Shown here piece by piece: positions 35,407-44,140 of a stretch of 64,000 nucleotides of DNA (positions are counted from its first letter, which is position 1; the number at the start of each line of letters is the position of its first letter). The position numbers and the translations under genes were made by a program. Below the pieces are notes generated by a model. It saw only the letters and a program-made list of their open reading frames with translations, did no database searches and was not told where the DNA came from. Location of the stretch: the NCBI RefSeq assembly GCF_014269225.2, contig NZ_CP077097.1, forward strand, positions 5,219,001 to 5,283,000, given 5' to 3'. The stretch is from Pseudomonas anuradhapurensis. GTDB lineage: Bacteria > Pseudomonadota > Gammaproteobacteria > Pseudomonadales > Pseudomonadaceae.

Positions 35407-36711
35407 TTACTGCTGGTGAGCCGGCGCAGCCTGCCCATGCTTGGCCACTTCCCGGCTGTTGCCATAGCGGAAGATGTCCAGGCCTTCGGCACTGATCTGC
35501 GGCTTCTTGCGCGCAATCAGGTCGGCCAGCAGGCGACCGGAGCCGCACGCCATGGTCCAGCCCAAGGTACCGTGGCCGGTATTCAGGAACAGGTTGCGGA
35601 ACGCCGTGGCACCGACGATCGGCGTACCGTCCGGGGTCGCCGGACGCAGGCCGGTCCAGAAGCTGGCCTGGCTCAGGTCACCGCCGTGAGGATAAAGGTC
35701 GTTGACGATCATCTCCAGCGTTTCGCGCCGACGCGGGTTCAGCGACAGGTCAAAGCCGGCGATTTCAGCCATGCCACCAACCCGGATACGGTTGTCGAAA
35801 CGGGTGATCGCGACTTTGTAGGTCTCGTCGAGGATGGTCGACGTCGGGGCCATGTCGGCGTTGGTGATCGGCACGGTCAGCGAGTAGCCCTTCAGCGGAT
35901 ACACCGGAGCCTTGATGCCCAGCGGCTTGAGCATCTGCGGCGAGTAGCTGCCCAGTGCCAGCACGTAGCGGTCGGCGGTTTCCAGCTTGCCGTCGATCCA
36001 CACACCATTGATACGGTCGCCGGCGAAGTCCAGGCGCTGGATGTCCTGGCCGAAGCGGAACTCCACGCCCAGCTTGGTGGCCATGTCGGCCAGCTTGGTG
36101 GTGAACAGCTGGCAGTCACCGGTCTGGTCGTTGGGCAGGCGCAGGGCGCCGGCCAGAATGTCTTTCACGCCAGCCAGGGCCGGCTCGACGCGGGCAATGC
36201 CGTCGCGGTCGAGCAGCTCGTAAGGCACGCCGGACTGTTCGAGCACGGCAATGTCCTTGGCTGCGGCATCTACCTGGGCCTGGGTCCGGAACAGCTGGGT
36301 AGTGCCCAGGCTGCGGTTTTCGTAGGCGATGCCGGTTTCTGCCCGCAGCTCGTCGAGGCAGTCACGGCTGTACTCGGACAGGCGCACCATGCGCTCCTTG
36401 TTCACCGCGTAGCGGCTGGCGGTGCAGTTGCGCAACATCTGCGCCATCCACAGGTACTGGTCGACGTCGCCGGTGAGCTTGATGGCCAATGGGGCATGGC
36501 GCTCCAGCAGCCATTTGATGGCCTTCAGCGGCACGCCCGGTGCAGCCCAGGGCGAGGCATAGCCGGGCGAGATCTGGCCAGCGTTGGCAAAACTGGTTTC
36601 CATGGCCACCGCCGGCTGGCGGTCGACCACCGTTACTTCGAAACCTTGCCGGGCCAGGTAGTAGGCACTGGCGGTTCCGATTACACCGCTACCAAGTACC
36701 AGAACTCGCAT
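35407..36711 (-). CDS. dadA: D-amino acid dehydrogenase small subunit
   Basis: 434-residue FAD-dependent dehydrogenase that oxidatively deaminates D-alanine to pyruvate at the inner face of the membrane. N-terminal FAD motif '[23 protein letters not shown]'; substrate-domain signatures '[24 protein letters not shown]' near residue 50 and the C-terminal FAD contact '[21 protein letters not shown]'. It is divergent from dadR with a near-perfect palindrome between them, and forms the dadAX unit. Confidence 0.97.
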   Translation of the reverse strand: MRVLVLGSGVIGTASAYYLARQGFEVTVVDRQPAVAMETSFANAGQISPGYASPWAAPGVPLKAIKWLLERHAPLAIKLTGDVDQYLWMAQMLRNCTASRYAVNKERMVRLSEYSRDCLDELRAETGIAYENRSLGTTQLFRTQAQVDAAAKDIAVLEQSGVPYELLDRDGIARVEPALAGVKDILAGALRLPNDQTGDCQLFTTKLADMATKLGVEFRFGQDIQRLDFAGDRINGVWIDGKLETADRYVLALGSYSPQMLKPLGIKAPVYPLKGYSLTVPITNADMAPTSTILDETYKVAITRFDNRIRVGGMAEIAGFDLSLNPRRRETLEMIVNDLYPHGGDLSQASFWTGLRPATPDGTPIVGATAFRNLFLNTGHGTLGWTMACGSGRLLADLIARKKPQISAEGLDIFRYGNSREVAKHGQAAPAHQQ

Positions 36712-36819
36712 CGTTTTATTCCTCGCACGCGGCGCACCGCAGTCTTTTGTTGAAATGGCATGGATGCGCGCAGTATAGGAATTTGAAGGCAGTGCAATTC
36801 ACTATATAAAAGCCTATTA

Positions 36820-36839
36820 TTGGCGAGAATTCTCGGCAA
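36820..36839. promoter_or_regulatory. Candidate DadR operator between dadA and dadR
   Basis: TTGGCGAGAATTCTCGGCAA: a perfect 12-bp core (CGAGAATTCTCG) within a 20-bp palindrome broken at one pair. It lies 108 bases from the dadA start and 28 from the dadR start; size and A/T core fit an Lrp-family site. Confidence 0.7.
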
Positions 36840-36867
36840 GATTGCCTTTCACGGAGGGGCATCCCCT

Positions 36868-37356
36868 ATGCGAACCCAGCACCAGAGCAAGCGTGAGCTG
36901 GACAAGATCGACCGCAACATCCTGCGTATCCTGCAGAACGACGGGCGTATTTCCTTCACCGAACTGGGCGAGAAAGTCGGGCTGTCCACTACCCCTTGCA
37001 CCGAGCGGGTTCGCCGCCTGGAGCGCGAGGGCATCATCATGGGCTACAACGCCCGCCTTAACCCGCAGCACCTCAAGGGCAGCCTGCTGGTGTTCGTGGA
37101 AATCAGCCTGGACTACAAGTCGGGGGATACCTTCGAGGAGTTCCGCCGTGCGGTGTTGAAACTGCCACATGTGCTCGAGTGCCACCTGGTTTCGGGCGAC
37201 TTCGACTACCTGGTGAAGGCGCGCATTTCGGAAATGGCCTCGTACCGCAAACTGCTTGGCGACATCCTGCTGAAGCTGCCGCACGTGCGCGAATCGAAGA
37301 GCTACATCGTGATGGAAGAGGTAAAGGAAAGCCTCTGCCTGCCGATTCCGGACTGA
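36868..37356 (+). CDS. dadR: Lrp-family regulator of the dad genes
   Basis: 162 residues from the ATG at 36868 (GGAGG upstream). N-terminal helix-turn-helix (LDKIDRNILRILQNDGRISFTELGEKVGLSTTPCTERVRRLEREGII, about 14-60) and a C-terminal RAM domain (about 80-155). In P. aeruginosa the Lrp paralogue next to dadA (DadR) activates dadAX in response to alanine, so the same role is inferred here. The frame opens 16 codons earlier without start signals. Its stop is 2 bases from the convergent YkgJ-like gene. Confidence 0.93.
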   Translation: MRTQHQSKRELDKIDRNILRILQNDGRISFTELGEKVGLSTTPCTERVRRLEREGIIMGYNARLNPQHLKGSLLVFVEISLDYKSGDTFEEFRRAVLKLPHVLECHLVSGDFDYLVKARISEMASYRKLLGDILLKLPHVRESKSYIVMEEVKESLCLPIPD

Positions 37357-37358
37357 GG

Positions 37359-37712
37359 CTAGACCAGCACCTGGCGCGTGGTGGCGATGAACTGGTGGAC
37401 CAGCTGCTCGGCGGCAGGGTCGATCATCTGCTCCGGGCCACGGCCCCGCGGGCAGGCCAGGCGCGGGGTGGTGCCGAACAGCCGGCAGATCATCGGCCGC
37501 TCTTCGTAGACGGTGCAGCCGTTGGGGCCCAGGTGAACGCAATCCAGGCGTTCCAAGGCAGCGTCCTGCTCGGCCTGCGACTTGCGCGGCAGGCGCGCCA
37601 TTTCTTCTGCCGACGTAGTGACCGGGCCGCAGCAGTCATGGCAGCCGGGTTCGCACTCGAATGAAGGGATGAGTTCGCGCAGGAAATGGATCTTGTGGCG
37701 GTTGCAGGACAT
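37359..37712 (-). CDS. YkgJ-family cysteine cluster protein
   Basis: 117 residues from the ATG at 37712. Cysteines typical of the YkgJ/Fe-S or zinc-binding cluster (UPF0153): 'CEPGCHDCCGP' near residue 24, 'CTVYEERPMICRLFGTTPRLACP' near 65-90. Function unknown; likely metal binding. No obvious ribosome binding site, and a TTG four codons upstream is an alternative start. Ends 2 bases from the dadR stop. Confidence 0.85.
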   Translation of the reverse strand: MSCNRHKIHFLRELIPSFECEPGCHDCCGPVTTSAEEMARLPRKSQAEQDAALERLDCVHLGPNGCTVYEERPMICRLFGTTPRLACPRGRGPEQMIDPAAEQLVHQFIATTRQVLV

Positions 37713-37763
37713 GGCTGAATACAACGTAGGGAACCTGGCCGGATTATAGGCTCACCGGCGCCT

Positions 37764-37805
37764 TGCAGGAGCGGCCTTGTGTCGCGAAAGGGCCGCAGCG
37801 CGGCC
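37764..37805. repeat. Single family B repeat
   Basis: One unpaired copy, GCAGGAGCGGCCTTGTGTCG followed by the CGAAAGGGCCGC...GCGGCCCC stem, in the divergent gap between the YkgJ gene and the FAD oxidase. Confidence 0.75.
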
Positions 37806-37898
37806 CCAGCATCCCTGACACGCCAGGCCAGGCGGTTGCCCACCCCACAGCCCCGGCTTATCCTCCTCCCCTTGCCCACCAGCTTCAGGACCGAGCCA

Positions 37899-39191
37899 AT
37901 GATCCACAGCGCGCAGCACGCCGCCTCCTACTACGCCGCCAGCAGCGCGCCACACCCTGATCACTCTTTCCTGCAAGGTGAACACAGCGCCGATGTGTGC
38001 ATCGTCGGTGGTGGTTATTCGGGCCTGAACACCGCCATCGAGCTGGCTGAGCGCGGCTTCTCGGTCATCCTGCTGGAAGCCCGCAAGCTCGGCTGGGGCG
38101 CCAGTGGGCGCAATGGCGGCCAGCTGATCCGCGGCGTCGGTCATGGCCTGGAGCAGTTCGCCCCGGTGATCGGCGAGGAAGGCGTACGCAGCATGAAGCT
38201 GATGGGCCTGGAGGCTGTGCAAATCGTCCGCGAACGGGTCGAAAAGCATGCCATCGCCTGCGACCTGACCTGGGGCTACTGCGACCTGGCCAACAAGCCT
38301 GCCGAACTGCTGGGCTTTGCCGAAGACGCCGAAGAACTGCGCAGCCTGGGCTATACCCATGAACTGCACCTGGTCGGCAAGGACGATATCCACAGCGTGG
38401 TCGGCGCCGACTGCTATGTGGGCGGGCTGGTCGACATGGGCTCCGGGCACCTGCACCCGCTCAACCTGGCCCTGGGTGAAGCCGCCGTGGCCAGCCGCCT
38501 GGGCGTGCAGCTGTTCGAGCAGTCCGAGGTCACCCGCATCGACTATGGCCCAGAAGTACAGGTACATACCGCGCAAGGCCGGGTGCGGGCCAAGACCTTG
38601 GTGCTGTGCTGCAATGCCTACCACAACAACCTCAACCGCGAACTGGGCGGCAAGGTGCTGCCGGCGGGCAGCTACATCATCGCCACCGAACCGCTGGGCG
38701 AAGAGCGTGCGCGTATGCTGCTGCCGCAGAACATGGCCGTGTGCGACCAGCGTGTAGCACTGGACTACTATCGCCTGTCCGCCGACCAGCGCCTGTTGTT
38801 CGGCGGTGCCTGCCATTATTCAGGGCGTGACCCCAAGGACATTGCCGCCTACATGCGGCCGAAGATGCTGAAGGTATTCCCGCAACTGGCCGATGTCCGC
38901 ATCGACTATCAGTGGGGCGGCATGATCGGCATCGGCGCCAACCGCCTGCCACAGGTCGGCCGCCTGGCCAGCCAGCCGAATGTCTATTACGCCCAGGCCT
39001 ACTCCGGCCATGGGCTGAATGCCACGCACCTGGCCGCGCGCCTGTTGGGCGAGGCCATCAGCGGCCAGGAGAGCGGGCGTTTCGACCTGTTCGCCAAGGT
39101 GCCGCACATCACCTTCCCGGGCGGCCAACACCTGCGCTCGCCACTGCTGGCGTTGGGGATGCTGTGGCATCGCCTGAAAGAGCTGATCTGA
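37899..39191 (+). CDS. pauB: Gamma-glutamylputrescine oxidase-like FAD enzyme
   Basis: 430-residue DAO-family FAD oxidoreductase of the PuuB/PauB type. FAD motif 'VCIVGGGYSGLNTAIELAERG' is at about residues 33-53, followed by 'GWGASGRNGGQLI'; C-terminal 'QAYSGHGLNATHLAARLLGEA'. PuuB relatives oxidise gamma-glutamylputrescine or related gamma-glutamylated amines to aldehydes. The position next to dadR matches the pauB4 gene of P. aeruginosa. The aldehyde dehydrogenase at 44141 could take the product. ATG at 37899 follows AGGA. Exact substrate among polyamines is not resolved. Confidence 0.88.
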   Translation: MIHSAQHAASYYAASSAPHPDHSFLQGEHSADVCIVGGGYSGLNTAIELAERGFSVILLEARKLGWGASGRNGGQLIRGVGHGLEQFAPVIGEEGVRSMKLMGLEAVQIVRERVEKHAIACDLTWGYCDLANKPAELLGFAEDAEELRSLGYTHELHLVGKDDIHSVVGADCYVGGLVDMGSGHLHPLNLALGEAAVASRLGVQLFEQSEVTRIDYGPEVQVHTAQGRVRAKTLVLCCNAYHNNLNRELGGKVLPAGSYIIATEPLGEERARMLLPQNMAVCDQRVALDYYRLSADQRLLFGGACHYSGRDPKDIAAYMRPKMLKVFPQLADVRIDYQWGGMIGIGANRLPQVGRLASQPNVYYAQAYSGHGLNATHLAARLLGEAISGQESGRFDLFAKVPHITFPGGQHLRSPLLALGMLWHRLKELI

Positions 39192-39195
39192 AGCG

Positions 39196-39307
39196 TAACA
39201 GCGGCCTTGTGTCGCGAAAGGGCCCACCGCGGCCACGGCAATACCTGCGGTAACTGGAAGCTTGGGGGCGCTACGCTCCCCTTTCGCGATACAAGGCCGC
39301 TCCCACA
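39196..39307. repeat. Repeat pair (family B), degenerate
   Basis: Inverted copies (CAGCGGCCTTGTGTCGCGAA on the left and the TTTCGCGATACAAGGCCGCTCC form on the right) between the convergent FAD oxidase and DUF1127 genes. Confidence 0.75.
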
Positions 39308-39331
39308 CAGACCGAGCGGCACCTGCGGTGA

Positions 39332-39562
39332 CTAGTCTTTCCAGAAGGGTTTGCGCCCTTCTGTACGCGCCTGTTCCCAGCTCAGCCCGACGTCGCGCAA
39401 CTCATCGTCAGTCAGCTGCAGCAACGCCCTGCGGGTATGCCAGCGATGCAGCATCAGCCCCCAACGCCCCAACCCTTGCGGCGCGTTGAACACCTTGGCC
39501 TGCTGCCCGGCTTCCAGTTCCTTGGCCAACAGTTGCAAGCGCACATCGCTCATGCCACCCAT
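39332..39562 (-). CDS. DUF1127 small protein
   Basis: 76 residues from the ATG at 39562 (GGAG upstream; an internal ATG three codons later is possible). The C-terminal half (LGRWGLMLHRWHTRRALLQLTDDELRDVGLSWEQARTEGRKPFW) is a clear DUF1127/YjiS-like domain with the 'L..L.D..L.D.G' signature. Such proteins are implicated in RNA binding and stress or phosphate responses in other proteobacteria. It is divergent from a MocR regulator with ATACAG repeats between them, so co-regulation is likely. Confidence 0.85.
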   Translation of the reverse strand: MGGMSDVRLQLLAKELEAGQQAKVFNAPQGLGRWGLMLHRWHTRRALLQLTDDELRDVGLSWEQARTEGRKPFWKD

Positions 39563-39622
39563 CGCTGCGTTCTCCGTTCGATTGATACCGTGGAGAAAGC
39601 ATGCGCGCTGCACGCACCGGCA

Positions 39623-39688
39623 ATACAGATCCAATACAGCCTTATTATTCCCATACAGAATTGGCCGCTGACTGACTGAATGCTGTAT
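39623..39688. promoter_or_regulatory. ATACAG repeats in the DUF1127/MocR divergent promoter
   Basis: Three direct ATACAG copies at 39623, 39634 and 39653 and one inverted copy (CTGTAT) at 39683. Repeated half-sites of this kind are typical of MocR/GabR-family operators. Confidence 0.6.
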
Positions 39689-39739
39689 TTTCAACGCAAC
39701 TGTACCGGTCGCTATGCCAATGCAGCTCAGGAGTATGCC

Positions 39740-41170
39740 GTGACCCTCTACCTGAACCTCGCCGAACTGCTCGGCGCCCGTATCGAGCAGGGCCTCTACC
39801 GCCCCGGCCAGCGCCTGCCGTCGGTGCGCGCCCTGAGTGTGGAGCACGGGGTCAGCCTGAGCACCGTGCAGCAGGCCTATCGCATGCTGGAAGACAGCGG
39901 CATGGTCTCGCCGCGACCCAAGTCCGGCTACTTCGTCAGCAACCTCCGCCAGCTGCCTGCCCTTCCCGCCGTCAGCCGCCCGGCCCAGCGTCCGGTGGAT
40001 ATTTCACAGTGGGAACAGGTGCTGGAACTGGTGCGCAGCACGCCGCGCCAGGATGTTGTCCAGCTCGGCCGCGGCATGCCCGACATCGACAGCCCCACCC
40101 TCAAGCCACTGCTGCGCAGCCTCGCCCAACTGAGCAGAAGGCAGGACATGCCTGGCCTGTACTACGACAACATTCACGGCAACCTGGCCCTGCGCGAGCA
40201 AGTGGCGCGGCTGACGCTCGACTCTGGCTGCCGCCTGAGCCCGGCCGACCTGGTGGTGACCACCGGTTGCCATGAGGCGCTGTCGTGCAGCATCCGCGCG
40301 GTATGTGAACCCGGCGGCATCGTCGCAGTCGACTCGCCGAGCTTCCATGGGGCCATGCAGACCCTCAAGGGCCTGGGCATGAAAGCCCTGGAAATCCCGA
40401 CCGACCCAGTCACCGGCATCAGCCTGGAGGCGCTGGAGCTGGCCCTGGAACAATGGCCGATCAAGCTCATCCAGATCACCCCCAACTGCAACAACCCGCT
40501 CGGCTACATCATGCCCGAGGCGCGCAAGAAGGCCTTGCTGAGCCTGGCCCAGCGCTACGACGTGGCCATTCTCGAAGACGATGTGTACGGTGACCTGGCC
40601 TACACCTACCCGCGCCCGCGCACCCTCAAGTCTTTCGACGACGATGGCCGCGTGCTGCTGTGCAGCTCGTTCTCCAAGACCGTCGCCCCCGGCCTGCGGA
40701 TAGGCTGGGTGGCGCCCGGGCGTTACCTGGAACGCGTGCTGCACATGAAATACATCAGCACCGGCAGCACCGCCAGCCAACCGCAGCTGGCCATTGCCGA
40801 CTTCATCGCCGCCGGGCACTACCAACCCCATGTGCGGCGCATGCGCAGCCAGTACCAGCGCAGCCGCGACCTGATGAGCGACTGGGTGACCCGCTACTTC
40901 CCGCCGGGCACGCGGGTCAGCCGGCCGCAGGGTGGTTTCATGCTGTGGGTGGAATTACCCGAACATTTCGATACGCTGCGGCTAAACCGCGCTTTACTGG
41001 AGCAAGGCGTGCAGGTTGCCGTAGGCAGCATCTTTTCGGCCTCGGGCAAATTCCGCCACTGCCTGCGCATGAACTTCGCCGCGCGGCCGACAGCGCAGAT
41101 CGAAGCTGCAGTGCGCAAGGTCGGTGAAACCGCCCTTCGTCTACTGGATGAAGAAAACGCGGGCGCGTAA
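39740..41170 (+). CDS. MocR-family regulator (GntR HTH fused to aminotransferase fold)
   Basis: 476 residues from a GTG at 39740, preceded by AGGAG at 6 bases; an ATG 20 codons earlier has no such signal. Residues 1-75 form a GntR winged helix (LAELLGARIEQGLYRPGQRLPSVRALSVEHGVSLSTVQQAYRMLEDSGMV). The rest is a fold-type I aminotransferase domain with the PLP lysine in 'SSFSKTVAPGLRIGW' (about residue 310) and 'ITPNCNNPLGYIM'. MocR proteins bind PLP and regulate amino-acid, vitamin B6 or GABA genes. Here the likely target is the divergent DUF1127 gene and itself. Confidence 0.93.
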   Translation: MTLYLNLAELLGARIEQGLYRPGQRLPSVRALSVEHGVSLSTVQQAYRMLEDSGMVSPRPKSGYFVSNLRQLPALPAVSRPAQRPVDISQWEQVLELVRSTPRQDVVQLGRGMPDIDSPTLKPLLRSLAQLSRRQDMPGLYYDNIHGNLALREQVARLTLDSGCRLSPADLVVTTGCHEALSCSIRAVCEPGGIVAVDSPSFHGAMQTLKGLGMKALEIPTDPVTGISLEALELALEQWPIKLIQITPNCNNPLGYIMPEARKKALLSLAQRYDVAILEDDVYGDLAYTYPRPRTLKSFDDDGRVLLCSSFSKTVAPGLRIGWVAPGRYLERVLHMKYISTGSTASQPQLAIADFIAAGHYQPHVRRMRSQYQRSRDLMSDWVTRYFPPGTRVSRPQGGFMLWVELPEHFDTLRLNRALLEQGVQVAVGSIFSASGKFRHCLRMNFAARPTAQIEAAVRKVGETALRLLDEENAGA

Positions 41171-41230
41171 CTTTGCGCCGCCCGCTACGGTCCAACCCTT
41201 CAAGCCTTCGTTGCACAGGACGATTCACCC

Positions 41231-42784
41231 TTGAGACTCCAGCGAGCCCTGCCTCTGCTGCTGGTGCTACTGCTCGGCCTTGCCGGCTGCGCCAGCGTCG
41301 GCACGCCCCGCGAAACCAGCCAGGCGCTGCCGGCCAACGACTCGGCGTTCGGCCGCTCGGTGCTGCGCCAAGCTGCACCGTACAGCGGCCGCTCCGGCTT
41401 TCGCCTGCTGCCCAACAGCAACGAGGCGTTCCGCGCCCGCGCCGAACTGATCCGCAACGCCCAGACCAGCATCGACCTGCAGTACTACATCGTCCACGAC
41501 GGCCTCAGCACCCGCGCCCTGGTGCATGAGCTGCTGCGTGCTGCCGACCGTGGCGTACGCATACGCATCCTGCTCGACGACACCACCAGCGATGGCCTGG
41601 ACGTGATCATGGGCACCCTCGATGCCCACCCGAACATCCACATCCGCGTGTTCAACCCATTGCACCTGGGCCGCAGCACCGGTGTAACGCGCGCCGTAGG
41701 CCGCCTGTTCAACCTGTCGCGTCAGCACCGGCGCATGCACAACAAGCTGTTCCTGGTGGATAACAGCATGGCCATCGTCGGCGGGCGCAACCTGGGCGAC
41801 GAGTATTTCGATGCCGAGCCCAACCTCAATTTCACCGACATCGACCTGCTGGGGGTAGGCCCGATCGCCGAGCAGTTGGGGCACAGTTTCGACCAGTACT
41901 GGAACAGCGCTCTCAGCCGGCCGATCACCGACTTCCTCTGGCACGACCCGGATGCCAGCGACCTGAGTGCCAGCCGCCACCGCCTGGAAGTGTCGTTGGC
42001 CGAAGCCAGGACCCAACGTAAAGCCCTGTACGACCGCTTGATGGCCTACCAAGCCCAACCGCGCCTGGACGTGTGGCGCAACGAACTGATCTGGGCCCAC
42101 GCCCAGGCGCTGTGGGATGCACCAAGCAAGGTGCTGGCTGATGACGAACCGGACCCGCAACTGCTGCTGAGCCAGCAGCTCGCGCCGGACCTGGCCAACG
42201 TGCATCGCGAACTTATCCTGATGTCGGCGTATTTCGTGCCGCGCGAGCCTGGCCTGCTGTACCTGACCGGCCGTGCCGACGCCGGCACGTCGGTGAAGCT
42301 GCTGACCAACTCGCTGGAGGCCACCGACGTGCCGGCGGTGCACGGCGGCTATGCGCCCTACCGCCGGGCCTTGCTTGAGCACGGCGTGCAGCTTTACGAG
42401 CTGCGTCGGCAACCCGGTGACCCCAGCGCCGGGCGCTTGAGTTACCACGGCAGCTCGGATTCGAGCCTGCATACCAAGGCGATCGTGTTCGACCGGCGCA
42501 AGACCTTCATCGGCTCGTTCAACTTCGACCCACGTTCGGTGCTGTGGAATACCGAGGTCGGCGTGTTGGTGGACAGCCCGGAACTGGCCGAGTACACCCG
42601 CGAGCTGGCCCAGCAGGGTATGGCGCCCGCGTTGAGCTACCAGGTGAAGCTGGTGGGCGACAAACTGGTGTGGGCGACCGAGGACAATGGCCAGCGGCAC
42701 ATGCTGACCTCCGAGCCGGGCGGCATATGGCGGCGGTTCAATGCCTGGATCAGCAAGGCGGTCGGCCTGGAAAAGATGCTGTAA
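41231..42784 (+). CDS. Phospholipase D-family lipoprotein (ClsC-like)
   Basis: 517 residues from a TTG at 41231 (AGGA upstream). A lipoprotein signal 'LLLGLAGCAS' puts the mature N-terminal cysteine at about residue 20. Two HKD motifs are present: 'HNKLFLVDNSMAIVGGRN' and 'HTKAIVFDRRKTFIGSFN', so the phosphodiesterase/transphosphatidylation site is complete. Resembles YmdC/ClsC cardiolipin synthase, which usually works with YmdB; no ymdB neighbour is present. Substrate therefore uncertain. Lies 60 bases after the MocR gene. Confidence 0.9.
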   Translation: MRLQRALPLLLVLLLGLAGCASVGTPRETSQALPANDSAFGRSVLRQAAPYSGRSGFRLLPNSNEAFRARAELIRNAQTSIDLQYYIVHDGLSTRALVHELLRAADRGVRIRILLDDTTSDGLDVIMGTLDAHPNIHIRVFNPLHLGRSTGVTRAVGRLFNLSRQHRRMHNKLFLVDNSMAIVGGRNLGDEYFDAEPNLNFTDIDLLGVGPIAEQLGHSFDQYWNSALSRPITDFLWHDPDASDLSASRHRLEVSLAEARTQRKALYDRLMAYQAQPRLDVWRNELIWAHAQALWDAPSKVLADDEPDPQLLLSQQLAPDLANVHRELILMSAYFVPREPGLLYLTGRADAGTSVKLLTNSLEATDVPAVHGGYAPYRRALLEHGVQLYELRRQPGDPSAGRLSYHGSSDSSLHTKAIVFDRRKTFIGSFNFDPRSVLWNTEVGVLVDSPELAEYTRELAQQGMAPALSYQVKLVGDKLVWATEDNGQRHMLTSEPGGIWRRFNAWISKAVGLEKML

Positions 42785-42791
42785 CCGGATT

Positions 42792-42894
42792 TGGCGCTGC
42801 TTTGCAGCCCATCGCGACGCAAGGCCGCTCCTACCGGGGATATATCGCCTGTGGGAGCGGCCTTGCGTCGCGATGGGCCGCAAAGCGGCCCCAG
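42792..42894. repeat. Repeat pair (family B), matched
   Basis: Inverted family B copies with the same CGACGCAAGG inner word on both sides, between convergent genes. Confidence 0.85.
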
Positions 42895-42900
42895 GTTCCA

Positions 42901-44040
42901 TCAAGCCGATGCAGGCTCGAAAGCCCCACGCCGCCGGGTCAACACCACCAACCCCGCAGCCCCCAGCGCCAACAGCAACGGCAGCGCGTGCCCACTGAGC
43001 CACTGGCTTCCCGCCCCTGCCAGCAATGGCCCGAGCAGGCAGCCAATGCCCCACAGTTGTGCCACATGGGCATTGGCCCGGACCAGCTCATCATCGCGGT
43101 AGCGCTCGCCGATCAACACCAGCGACAAGGTGAACAAGCCCCCGGCGCTGGCCCCGAACAACACCCACAGCGGCCAGATCAGCGGCGTGTGCAGCGATAG
43201 CGGAATGACCAGGCTGGACACCAGCAAGGTCACCGCACAACCGGTGAACAGGGCACGTCGCGACATACGGTCAGCCAGCGCGCCAATGGGCAGTTGCAAC
43301 ACCGCATCGCCCACCACCACGGTACTGACCATGAACAGGGCCGTTTCGGTACTGAAACCCTGCTGCAGGCAGTACACCGGGAGTAACGTCAGGATCATCG
43401 CCTCGAACGAGGCGAACAGGGCGATGGCCCAGGCAATCACCGGCAAACGCCGGCAGAAGGCGAACAGGTCGCTGAAGGTGACAGTGCAGGCTTCGGTGCT
43501 CGGTGCGCCGCCACGCCCCAGGAGAATCAGCGGTGCCACCAGTAGCAAGGCGGTAGCGGCCCAGAAGCCAAAGTCATCATCGGAGCCGAGAAAGCCGAGC
43601 ACCAACGGCCCGGCCAGCTGGCTGAGGGCATAGCTGCTGCCATACAGCGCCACCAGGCGGCCTCGCCACTGCTCTACCACCAACTGGTTGATCCAGCTCT
43701 CGCCGAGGATGAACACCACGGTCAGCGACATACCGATCAGCAGGCGCAAGAACAGCCACAGCGGATAACTGGGCAGCAAGGCGACCAGGCCGATCGACAG
43801 CGCCCCGCCCCACAGGCAAAGGCGCATGGCTGAAGGGACGCCGACCCAGCCAGCCAGGCGGCTGGCCAGGCTGGCGCCGACCAGTACACCCAGCGCCGGC
43901 ATCGCGGCCATCACGCCAATGGCGAAGCTGCCATAGCCCCACGCCTCCAGGCGCAAGGATACCAGCGGCATGCTCACGCCGAGCGCCAGCCCGACGCTGA
44001 GCACCGATGCCAGTACGGCGAAGTAGCTCCCCCAACGCAT
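42901..44040 (-). CDS. MFS transporter (YcaD-like)
   Basis: 379 residues, 12 predicted helices, with the loop motif 'GVLVGASLASRLAGWVG' near residue 50 and 'GESWINQLVVEQWRGRLVALYGSSYALSQLAGPLVLG' near 113-150, typical of the YcaD branch of small-molecule MFS carriers. ATG at 44040 follows GGGAGG. Substrate unknown. Downstream of the aldehyde dehydrogenase by 100 bases and possibly co-transcribed, though a hairpin intervenes. Confidence 0.9.
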   Translation of the reverse strand: MRWGSYFAVLASVLSVGLALGVSMPLVSLRLEAWGYGSFAIGVMAAMPALGVLVGASLASRLAGWVGVPSAMRLCLWGGALSIGLVALLPSYPLWLFLRLLIGMSLTVVFILGESWINQLVVEQWRGRLVALYGSSYALSQLAGPLVLGFLGSDDDFGFWAATALLLVAPLILLGRGGAPSTEACTVTFSDLFAFCRRLPVIAWAIALFASFEAMILTLLPVYCLQQGFSTETALFMVSTVVVGDAVLQLPIGALADRMSRRALFTGCAVTLLVSSLVIPLSLHTPLIWPLWVLFGASAGGLFTLSLVLIGERYRDDELVRANAHVAQLWGIGCLLGPLLAGAGSQWLSGHALPLLLALGAAGLVVLTRRRGAFEPASA

Positions 44041-44081
44041 TGCAGCCTCCCAGGCAGAAATTCGAACAGCAGAAACGACGA

Positions 44082-44134
44082 AGCCGGGCAGCGTTAGCCT
44101 ACCCGGCTATCGTTGGGGCTGCCGTGCAGCCCCC
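44082..44134 (-). terminator. Two hairpins between the aldehyde dehydrogenase and MFS genes
   Basis: AGCCGGG-N13-CCCGGCT (44082-44108) and GGGGCTGC-CGT-GCAGCCCC (44115-44133), just after the dehydrogenase stop. No T-tract, so partial termination at most. Confidence 0.45.
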
Positions 44135-44140
44135 CTGGGA

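Noticed and set aside
41267..43054. 595-residue minus-strand open frame
   Set aside because: Spans the antisense of the PLD lipoprotein and a repeat pair; no recognisable domain.
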